19,966 nt of DNA from Urbifossiella sp043733485 (GTDB lineage Bacteria > Planctomycetota > Planctomycetia > Gemmatales > Gemmataceae). This document shows positions 7,444 to 14,161 of this stretch, one piece after another. A program made the translations under genes and the position numbers. Below the pieces are notes generated by a model that was not told where the DNA came from, made no database searches, and saw nothing but the letters and a program-made list of their open reading frames with translations. Each line of letters starts with the position of its first letter. The stretch's first letter is position 1. Location of the stretch: assembly GCA_043733485.1 (NCBI GenBank), contig JAYTGN010000003.1:1-19966 (forward strand). Reading direction: 5' to 3'.

Positions 7444-8242
7444 GCCCAAAAAGGAGAACCGATACGGCGGCATCCTCGCGCACATCTTTGCCTCGCACTA
7501 CGAGCCGGGTTCGAGATCGTTCGAGTTCGAGCGGACGGAAATCGAAGCCGCTGCCAAGGCCCTTAAAATTGAGTTGCCCAAGAATCTCGGCGACTTGATT
7601 TACAGCTTCCGATTCCGTGCAACGCTGCCAGTTTCAATCCTTAAGACGGTCGCTGAGGGGCATGCGTGGGTCATCGAACTCGCAGGTCGCAGCCGATATC
7701 GCATGATCCAGCGCAAGCTGAATCGGATCGTCCCATCGAATCGGGTGCGCATCAAGATACCGGACGCCACGCCCGAAATTGTGGCGGCCTACGCCCAGGG
7801 CGACGAGCAATCGCTCCTCGCTAAGGTGCGCTACAATCGACTCATCGACGTGTTCTTGCGAGTGGCTGCCTATTCGCTACAGAACCACCTGCGGACGAGC
7901 GTTCCCGAGATGGGGCAAATCGAGATCGACGAACTCTACGTGGCGGTCGACAACAACGGGCACCAATTCGCGATTCCCGTGCAAGCGAAAGGTGGCAGCG
8001 ACCAGATCAGCGTCGTGCAAGTAATGCAAGACTTGGCACTGTGTCGAAAGTCGTTTCCTCAACTAGTTCCGAGACCGGTCGCCGTGCAATTCGTTCGCGA
8101 CGAATCGGGAGATACGATCGTCATGTTCGAGTTGGCCGAATCCGAAGGGGACATCCGCGTCGTCGACGAAAAGCACTACCGTTTGGTCCCCGCGAGTCAG
8201 ATCGCTCCCGAAGACCTGCAGTTCCCGCGAGAAGGGGGATGA
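7418..8242 (+). CDS. Putative type II restriction endonuclease, PD-(D/E)XK-like
   Basis: A 274-residue protein without a name I can assign with certainty. Residues 167-192 read QIEIDELYVAVD, a short turn, then FAIPVQAKGG. This acidic strand followed by Q189-A-K191 fits the PD-(D/E)XK nuclease core with a Gln in place of the second acid. An N-domain (about 16-98) has patterns FEFERTEIEAAAKAL, GDLIYSFRFRATLP and GHAWVIELAG. The GTG at 7418 is preferred because GGGAG (7407-7411) lies 6 bases upstream, whereas the TTG at 7412 abuts it. It overlaps the methyltransferase by 26 bases, so the modification enzyme is made first. Cutting of unmethylated sites is inferred from the fold and partner. A modification-dependent nuclease is the main alternative. 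Confidence 0.7.
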   Translation: MAKKPSSHEPKKENRYGGILAHIFASHYEPGSRSFEFERTEIEAAAKALKIELPKNLGDLIYSFRFRATLPVSILKTVAEGHAWVIELAGRSRYRMIQRKLNRIVPSNRVRIKIPDATPEIVAAYAQGDEQSLLAKVRYNRLIDVFLRVAAYSLQNHLRTSVPEMGQIEIDELYVAVDNNGHQFAIPVQAKGGSDQISVVQVMQDLALCRKSFPQLVPRPVAVQFVRDESGDTIVMFELAESEGDIRVVDEKHYRLVPASQIAPEDLQFPREGG

Positions 8243-8587
8243 GGATTTCCAGCGATCCCGTTCGAAGGACGCCAGGAGGAATTCTCGACGCGGGCCGGAG
8301 GCTCGCCGCGAACGACGAGCTTCCGCCACTTCCCACTCACTTCTGGAAGGCTTTGCCGCGCGAGGTAGCGGCCAGTCCACCCAGGGTGTGCCAACGATTC
8401 TTGGAGGCCGTAGCCCGGATCCGTCCCCTTCCCAACAGGCGATAGGATAAACGGCTCAAAACCGGCCGGTTCGGACACTCACAGATTTCTTCGCAAACGC
8501 CATGAAATCAGGGTCGAAACGAGTCAGGCTGCCAAAGTCGGTGTGAGGCGAAGTGGCAATGTGGCAGCCTGACCCTGTAATGCACCG
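8243..8587. other. Convergent intergenic region with inverted repeats, no clear gene
   Basis: It lies between the plus-strand nuclease gene and the minus-strand FHA-sigma-54 gene. Open frames run across it on both strands but have no start context, no domains and Arg/Ser/Pro-rich products, so I call none. It contains a 12-bp palindrome AACCGGCCGGTT (8460-8471) and a long interrupted inverted repeat (8509-8577). Remnants of a decayed element cannot be excluded. Confidence 0.5.
8509..8577. repeat. Long interrupted inverted repeat between convergent genes
   Basis: The right arm TGGCAGCCTGACCCTG (8562-8577) pairs with two left segments: GTCAGGCTGCCA (8523-8534, 12 bp perfect) and CAGGGTC (8509-8515), which are separated by a 7-base insertion. 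The trinucleotide GTC is present in both left segments, as if the arm had been duplicated or interrupted there. The loop is 27 bases. No T-tract follows on either strand, so a classical terminator is unlikely. It could be a folded 3' end serving both convergent transcripts, or a small mobile repeat. Confidence 0.6.
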
Positions 8588-10546
8588 TCAGCGGACGAGC
8601 GCGTAACCCTTGATCTTGCGGTCGAGGGTGGAGCGTTCGATTCCGAGGATCGCGGCGGCTTGCGACTTGTTCCAATCGGTGTGGCGGAGCGTGTCGAGGA
8701 TGTGCCGCTTCTCCATCTCTTCGAGCGACTCCGGCTTGTAAATCACCGCACGGGAACTCGCGGACGATGGCGAGCCGAGGTCGATTTCCGAAAGCCAGAT
8801 GTCGGCGGCATCGAGTACGGGGCCAGTGCCGAGTGCGACCGCCCGCTCGACGACGTTGCGCAATTCGCGGACGTTGCCGGGCCAGCGGTAGGCCGTGAGC
8901 TTCTGGATGGCGGGTTCGGTGAAGCCGCGAATCTTGCGTCCCGTCTCGCGCACGAACCGCTTGAGAAAGTGTTCCGCGATTAAGGGCACGTCGTCGAGGC
9001 GATCCCGCAGCGGCGGCACGTCGATCTGCACGACTTGAAGCCGATAGAAGAGATCGCGGCGAAACGTGGCCGCCCGCACCGCGTCTTCGAGGTGCCGATT
9101 CGTGGCGGCGACCACGCGCACATCCACCTTGATCGGCGTATTCCCACCGACGCGTTCGAACGGATGGCCTTCGAGTACGCGCAGGAACTTCGCCTGCGTG
9201 GAGAGGGACATCTCGCCGATCTCGTCGAGGAAGATCGTGCCGGCGTCGGCCGCTTCAAACTTCCCGATCATGCGTTCGGTCGCACCGGTGAACGAACCCT
9301 TCTCGTGGCCGAAGAGTTCGCTTTCGAGCAAGGTCTCGGTCAGGGCCGCACAGTTGAGGGTGATGAACGGGTGTTCGCGGCGCGGGCTGGAATCGTGCAG
9401 CGCACGAGCGACGAGTTCCTTCCCCACTCCGCTCTCGCCGCGAATCAACACCGTGGCTTTCGTCTCGGCCACGAGCCGCACTTGCGATTCCACGTGCGTG
9501 AGGGCCGTGCTGTGGCCTACGAGATCGCTCTCGATCTTGAGTTGGGCCTTGAGGCTCTTCACTTCGACGGAAAGCGTGGCCTGTTTGCGGAGTCGATGCC
9601 AGACCGTGCCGAGTTGCCTCGCCACGGCGAGCGTGAATTCGAGATCGTCCGGATTGAGGGCCGCGTGCTGCGACGTGCGGTAAAGGTGGACGAGGCCGAG
9701 CACTTGTTCTTCAAACAAAACGGGCGCACAGATGAGGCTCGCGACCTTCAGTTCGGCGATGCTGTCGCGATCCTTGAGGTGGTGTTCGAGCGCGACGTTC
9801 TCCGCGAGCACGGCCTGTTTGCTCGAATAGACTTCGTGACTGACGAAGTTCGAAACCTTGTGGTAAGTCTCGTGGCCGGGTCCGCGATGGCGGTAGACGA
9901 CGGGCTCGAACTCGCGGCCTTCCTTCAAGGCGAGCACGGCGCAGACCTCGGCCGGAGTGGCGCGGAAGAGTGCGTCCACGACGAGTTCGCCGAGTTCGGC
10001 AGGCGTGGTTGCATCGGCCATGTCGAGCGCGAGCCGGTAGAGAACCGAGAGGGCCTGCGTGGGTGCGACGCGAGTATCGTGCTTGATCGGCTCGGCAACG
10101 GGCGTGGCCCCGGGCGGCGGGGCGGCGGGCGGCAAGTAGCGCGTGTTCCCGAGTCGCTTCTTGATTTCGAGGCCGTCGCCGCCCTTCTCGGGACGCGAGG
10201 GCCGCGGCTGCGGCAAATCCGGAAGTTGCGTCAGGTCTTCGATGAACACGAGTTGCACGCGGCCGACGCGGAGTTCGTCCTGAGGGACGAGCCGACGATC
10301 CTTGCGGAGTTGCTCGGCGTTTAGGTACGAGCCGTTCAAGCTGCCCAAATCGCGAGCGAACCACCCTCCTTCCGCCTGGTAGACCTCGGCATGTTCGCGG
10401 CTACACAGGTCGTCGCGGAGCACGATGCGGTTGGTCGGGGCGCGGCCCAGTGTATACCGCGTGCCGTCTTGCAGCGGGTACACGTCGCCGAACCCGTCGT
10501 CGCGGCGGACGACGAGGAACGCACTCGGATTGCTCGGGACGGCCAT
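8588..10546 (-). CDS. Sigma-54-dependent transcriptional activator with FHA and GAF domains
   Basis: A 652-residue enhancer-binding protein that uses ATP to open promoters held by sigma-54 RNA polymerase. An FHA domain (about 10-104) carries the phosphothreonine-binding pattern LGR (33-35), SREH (49-52) and NGSYLN (71-76). A Pro-rich linker leads to a GAF-like sensor (about 165-320). The AAA+ domain has Walker A GESGVGKE (370-377), the sigma-54 contact loop GSFTGA (417-422, a common variant of GAFTGA), Walker B TIFLDE (437-442) and R-finger region FRRDLFYRL (495-503). A Fis-type helix-turn-helix lies at 627-646. The FHA domain suggests control by Ser/Thr kinases rather than a histidine kinase. 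The gene starts 48 bases after the CPBP gene on the same strand and may be co-transcribed with it. Targets are unknown. Confidence 0.92.
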   Translation of the reverse strand: MAVPSNPSAFLVVRRDDGFGDVYPLQDGTRYTLGRAPTNRIVLRDDLCSREHAEVYQAEGGWFARDLGSLNGSYLNAEQLRKDRRLVPQDELRVGRVQLVFIEDLTQLPDLPQPRPSRPEKGGDGLEIKKRLGNTRYLPPAAPPPGATPVAEPIKHDTRVAPTQALSVLYRLALDMADATTPAELGELVVDALFRATPAEVCAVLALKEGREFEPVVYRHRGPGHETYHKVSNFVSHEVYSSKQAVLAENVALEHHLKDRDSIAELKVASLICAPVLFEEQVLGLVHLYRTSQHAALNPDDLEFTLAVARQLGTVWHRLRKQATLSVEVKSLKAQLKIESDLVGHSTALTHVESQVRLVAETKATVLIRGESGVGKELVARALHDSSPRREHPFITLNCAALTETLLESELFGHEKGSFTGATERMIGKFEAADAGTIFLDEIGEMSLSTQAKFLRVLEGHPFERVGGNTPIKVDVRVVAATNRHLEDAVRAATFRRDLFYRLQVVQIDVPPLRDRLDDVPLIAEHFLKRFVRETGRKIRGFTEPAIQKLTAYRWPGNVRELRNVVERAVALGTGPVLDAADIWLSEIDLGSPSSASSRAVIYKPESLEEMEKRHILDTLRHTDWNKSQAAAILGIERSTLDRKIKGYALVR

Positions 10547-10594
10547 GCGTTCACGATAGAACGCCGAGTGCGGGCGGGGAAGCGGATTCGGCGG

Positions 10595-11686
10595 TTAAGC
10601 CAGCAGCAGACCCATCAACGCGGCGCAAAATCCGAACGCCGCGAGCGTCAGAAGCAGAGAGGGCCTCGACCGCGTCAGCTTCAACCCCGAACGGGCTGGC
10701 GGGATCAGTAGTCCGGGTTGTTCCCCCGGCCACGTCCACCGCGCTTGCCACATCGCGAGGCCGCAGCAGATTAGCAGGCACGAAGCGAGCGCGACGATGG
10801 GAACCGGATTCGCTTGCGCTGCCGCTTCCATTCCTTCAGTAGAAATCGCCTGCACCGAACCCAAGGCGGCAAAGCTGTTGTTGGCTAGGTGAATCGCGAT
10901 CGGCACCCACAAACTCCGCGACGCGACGTAGGCGAAGTGCAAGCCGGCTCCCATCGCGGCCGTCACCAGTACGTACGAGGGCGGCCACACGTGCAGTGCG
11001 CCGAAGAACAGCGAAGAGAGTGCGATCCCCACGAACCAACCGTTGCGGCCCACGAGGCCCCGACCCAGGAACCCCCGGCACCAGAGTTCCTCCACCACGC
11101 CGGGCCCGACACCGATGGCGAAGACCGCAAACGACCAGTGGAAATCTTGAAAGAGCAGGCGCAGCATCTCCCCTTGGTCGCCGACTTCGCCGAAACCGAG
11201 CAGGCCGAAGATCGCGGGATCGATCGGTTGCAAGAGTTGGGCGAGCGCACTGCTGACGATCACGAAGCCCGGCATCGCAAGCACGGCGAGAAGGAGGTGA
11301 AAAAGCGGCAACCGCGCCAGGCCGATGTCGCGAAACCAGCTTCTGCCTACCAGGGCGCGAAGGATCACGACGCTGAAGAGGAGCCCGCCGAAGTAACCTG
11401 CGGGAAAGGACCAGGCCACCGCATCGCGGAGGGCCGGGGAGAGCGAACCGATATTGCCCGCGTCGGCACCGGGCTTCGTTTCGAGAGCACCCTTCGGACC
11501 GAAGAAACCGATCAAGAACGCGGCGACCACGATGAAGCCCACCATGAAGCCGATGAGCACGATCCAGTAGGCGAAGGTGAGAATGGTGGCGAGCCAGAAC
11601 CCCGGTTGCGGCGGTTCTCTCGGAGCGCGCCGCGCCATCGGCACATCCAAATCCACCCTCGGCGGTTCGTCGTGAAATTCGGACAT
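10595..11686 (-). CDS. CPBP family intramembrane glutamic protease (CAAX/Abi-like)
   Basis: A 363-residue membrane protein from this start, with a proline-rich cytoplasmic N-terminus and about eight hydrophobic segments. The three CPBP signatures are in order: EELWCR (E199-E200-x3-R204), FFGALH (His232) and H266-x3-N270 in IHLANN. These residues form the active site in Rce1-type proteases, which cut near membrane-embedded or prenylated termini; bacterial substrates are mostly unknown. An in-frame ATG at 11728 gives a 14-residue longer form. The earlier start at 11818 is unlikely because it lies upstream of the shared -10 region at 11769-11776. It is divergent from ftr and sits 48 bases ahead of the FHA-sigma-54 gene. 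The juxtaposition hints at a shared stress or envelope response, but this is inference. Confidence 0.85.
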   Translation of the reverse strand: MSEFHDEPPRVDLDVPMARRAPREPPQPGFWLATILTFAYWIVLIGFMVGFIVVAAFLIGFFGPKGALETKPGADAGNIGSLSPALRDAVAWSFPAGYFGGLLFSVVILRALVGRSWFRDIGLARLPLFHLLLAVLAMPGFVIVSSALAQLLQPIDPAIFGLLGFGEVGDQGEMLRLLFQDFHWSFAVFAIGVGPGVVEELWCRGFLGRGLVGRNGWFVGIALSSLFFGALHVWPPSYVLVTAAMGAGLHFAYVASRSLWVPIAIHLANNSFAALGSVQAISTEGMEAAAQANPVPIVALASCLLICCGLAMWQARWTWPGEQPGLLIPPARSGLKLTRSRPSLLLTLAAFGFCAALMGLLLA

Positions 11687-11768
11687 GAGTTCACCGTGAG
11701 CCGGTTCCCTGCGGTCTCCCGACATCATACTGTTCTTGGTTCCGCGCTGCCTCTTCGACTCGTGAGGA

Positions 11769-11776
11769 ACTATAAT
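11769..11776. promoter_or_regulatory. Palindromic -10 region shared by ftr (plus) and the CPBP gene (minus)
   Basis: ACTATAAT reads as a consensus TATAAT on the plus strand (11771-11776), 44 bases before the ftr TTG start. On the minus strand it reads TATAGT (11774-11769), about 40 bases before the CPBP ATG at 11728 and 82 before the one at 11686. No strong -35 was found for either direction. Symmetric -10 elements of this kind are known to drive divergent transcription. Confidence 0.5.
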
Positions 11777-11820
11777 CCCTCTTCCCGACACGGGCTTCAA
11801 ACCTCCCCGCGAGTCCACCC

Positions 11821-12726
11821 TTGCTCACCGTTAATTCCGTTCCGATCGACGAGACATTCGCCGAAGCGTTTCCGATGTCGGCGACGAATCTGGTCGTCAC
11901 CGCCGAGACGATCGGATGGGCGCGCGTCGCGGGGCAGACCGCCACGGGCTACGCCGCGTCGGTGATCGGCTGCGATGCCGAGGCGGGGATCGAGCGCGAA
12001 CTTTCGCCGGAAGAAACGCCTGACGGACGGCCCGGCGTGTCGCTACTCTTCTTTGGATTCAGCCGCGACAATCTGCAGAAGGCCGTGGTGAACCGCGTCG
12101 CTCAGTGCGTCCTCACGTGCGCCACGACGGCGTGCTACAACGGGCTCGTCGGCGATCCCGGCAAGAGCATCAAGGTCGGCGGTAGCCTAAGGTTCTTCGG
12201 CGACGGCTGGCAGATCAGCAAGTTGCTCGACGGCAAACGCTACTGGCGCATGCCGACCATGGACGGCGAATTTCTCTGCGAAGACCTGTTCGGCACCGTG
12301 AAGGGCGTGGCCGGCGGGAACTTCCTGATCCTCGGCGAGACGCAGTCGAAAACGCTCGCGGCGGCGGAAGCCGCGGTCGAGGCAATTCGCCGTCTTCCCC
12401 GCGTGATCCTCCCCTTCCCCGGCGGCATCGTGCGCTCCGGTAGCAAAGTCGGCAGCAAGTACCCGTCGCTCAAGGCGAGCACCAACGAGGCTTATTGCCC
12501 GAGCCTTCGCGGCCTCGTGAACTCGGCACTGCCCGAGGGGGTGAACGCCGTTTACGAACTCGTGATCGACGGGCTGGACTTGAAGGCCGTAGAGGATGCG
12601 ATGCGGGTGGGCATCCGAGCCGCGTGCCAGCCGGGCGTACTCCGCATCACGGCCGGGAACTACGGCGGCAAGCTCGGGCCGCACCACATCCACTTGCACA
12701 AACTCGGACTCGAACTCACGACGTGA
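11821..12726 (+). CDS. ftr: Formylmethanofuran:tetrahydromethanopterin formyltransferase
   Basis: A 301-residue enzyme that moves the formyl group between methanofuran and tetrahydromethanopterin in the folate-independent C1 pathway of methanogens, methylotrophs and many planctomycetes. The N-terminus matches Ftr: VNSVPIDETFAEAFPMSATN, then TGYAASVIGCDAEAGIEREL. The C-terminal GNYGGKLGPHHIHLHKL is also typical, and the length fits the family (about 300). The start is TTG at 11821: an in-frame TAA at 11773-11775 lies upstream, with no ATG or GTG between, and the family N-terminus begins right there. No Shine-Dalgarno sequence is evident. Other C1 genes (mch, fhcABC, mtdB) are not in this window. 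The gene is convergent with purA and their coding ends overlap by 11 bases. It is also called fhcD in methylotrophs. Confidence 0.95.
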   Translation: MLTVNSVPIDETFAEAFPMSATNLVVTAETIGWARVAGQTATGYAASVIGCDAEAGIERELSPEETPDGRPGVSLLFFGFSRDNLQKAVVNRVAQCVLTCATTACYNGLVGDPGKSIKVGGSLRFFGDGWQISKLLDGKRYWRMPTMDGEFLCEDLFGTVKGVAGGNFLILGETQSKTLAAAEAAVEAIRRLPRVILPFPGGIVRSGSKVGSKYPSLKASTNEAYCPSLRGLVNSALPEGVNAVYELVIDGLDLKAVEDAMRVGIRAACQPGVLRITAGNYGGKLGPHHIHLHKLGLELTT

Positions 12727-14017
12727 GAATTGTCTGGGCGCGGTCCGGCCCCACTGAAACGATCGACACCTTCAAGCCGACCAGTTCGGAGATGCGATCC
12801 ACGTAGCGGCGAGCGCCGGCGGGCAGGTCCGACAGCGTGCGGGCACCGGTGATGTCTTCCTTCCAACCGGGAATCGTCTCGTAGATCGGCTTGCAGCGTT
12901 CGAGCCGGAACGAGTCGCTGGGGAAGTGGGTCGTGCGTTCGCCGTCGATTTCGTAGGCCGTGCAGAGTTTCAACTCGGGTAGGCCGCTGAGTACGTCGAC
13001 GAGCATCACGGTGATTTCGTCGGCACCGGCGAGGGCCGCGGTGTAGCGAACCGCCACGGCATCGAACCAGCCCACGCGGCGCGGTCGCCCCGTGACCGTG
13101 CCGTATTCGCGGCCAATCTTGCGGATGCGTTCCCCAAGGCCTTCGGGCCCATCGTCGAGTTCCGTGGGGAATGGACCCTTTCCCACCCGCGTGGTGTACG
13201 CCTTCACCACGCCGATCGTCCGTTGCACGTTTTTGGCGGGCACGCCGGTCCCGCCCCAGATCCCGGAAGGCAAGCTACTCGAACTCGTGACGTACGGGTA
13301 AGTGCCGTGATCCACGTCCAGCAGGCTACCTTGTGCCGCTTCGAACAGGACGCGTTTGCGATCGCGGAGGGCTTCGTGCAGGAGCCGCGCGGTATCCGTG
13401 ATGTAAGGGCGGATGCGTTCGGCGTAGCCGAGGTATTCGTCCGCGATCCGGCCGGCATCCATCGGCTTCACGGCATCGGTGCCGTTGGCGAACGCAGCCA
13501 TGAGTCGCAGCTTGAAGGGCACGATGGCGTTGAGGCGTTCGCGGAGGTGCTGCGGATCAAGCAACTCTCCGACGCGGACGCCGAAGCGCCGACCGACTTT
13601 GTCCTGATAGCACGGCCCGATGCCGCGACCCGTCGTTCCGATCTTCCCGCTCTCACTGCTGCCTTCCGCGAGGCGCTCTTCTTCCATGTGGTAGGGGAAG
13701 ATGACGTGGGCGTGATCGCTGAGGAAGAGCTTGCCGGTGAGGTCGATGCCGACCGCGCGAAGTTGTTCGACTTCTTCCAGGAATCGCGGCGGGTAGACCA
13801 CCACGCCGTTGCCGATGACGGAGAGGATGTTGGGGCGAATCACGCCGGTGGGCAGCAGTGAAAGTTTGAACGTCTTACCGTTGACGACCACGGTGTGCCC
13901 GGCGTTGGCTCCGCCGTTGTACCGCACGACGTAGTCGAATTGATCGCCGAGCAAATCGACGATCTTTCCCTTGGCCTCGTCGCCCCATTGTAAACCGACC
14001 ACACACGTACCGGGCAT
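12716..14017 (-). CDS. purA: Adenylosuccinate synthetase
   Basis: A 433-residue enzyme that joins IMP and aspartate with GTP to give adenylosuccinate, the first committed step to AMP. The family signature QWGDEAKGKIVDLL starts at residue 10, with catalytic Asp13 and His41 (NGGANAGHT, 34-42). The IMP-binding KIGTTGRGIGP, the GTVTGRPRRVGWFD segment and the length all match the family. The ATG at 14017 is preceded by CAGGTTTCTC, which offers an AGG at suitable spacing. It follows a sigma-54 activator on the same strand with a 144-base gap that contains a 7-bp inverted repeat (CAACCCG 14049-14055, CGGGTTG 14072-14078), so it may have its own promoter. Its stop lies inside the ftr coding end on the other strand. 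Confidence 0.97.
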   Translation of the reverse strand: MPGTCVVGLQWGDEAKGKIVDLLGDQFDYVVRYNGGANAGHTVVVNGKTFKLSLLPTGVIRPNILSVIGNGVVVYPPRFLEEVEQLRAVGIDLTGKLFLSDHAHVIFPYHMEEERLAEGSSESGKIGTTGRGIGPCYQDKVGRRFGVRVGELLDPQHLRERLNAIVPFKLRLMAAFANGTDAVKPMDAGRIADEYLGYAERIRPYITDTARLLHEALRDRKRVLFEAAQGSLLDVDHGTYPYVTSSSSLPSGIWGGTGVPAKNVQRTIGVVKAYTTRVGKGPFPTELDDGPEGLGERIRKIGREYGTVTGRPRRVGWFDAVAVRYTAALAGADEITVMLVDVLSGLPELKLCTAYEIDGERTTHFPSDSFRLERCKPIYETIPGWKEDITGARTLSDLPAGARRYVDRISELVGLKVSIVSVGPDRAQTILTS

Positions 14018-14161
14018 GAGAAACCTGTGCGAGGAACACGGTGCAATACAACCCGTGTACGCTAGCCCGCGCGGGTTGAGGCGTCAAGGGACCGCAATGA
14101 AAGGGGTGAAGCGCTTCGAGCTTAGCCGCGACGCGGATTTATGTAAGTACCGCGGACAAAC

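Noticed and set aside
8460..8471. 12-bp palindrome AACCGGCCGGTT as an operator
   Set aside because: It lies between convergent genes, away from any start, and palindromes of C/G in GC-rich DNA are not rare. It is mentioned only in the intergenic entry.
9035..10324. Long plus-strand open frame opposite the FHA-sigma-54 gene
   Set aside because: The opposite strand has full FHA, GAF, AAA+ and helix-turn-helix motifs. The plus-strand product has no recognisable domain.
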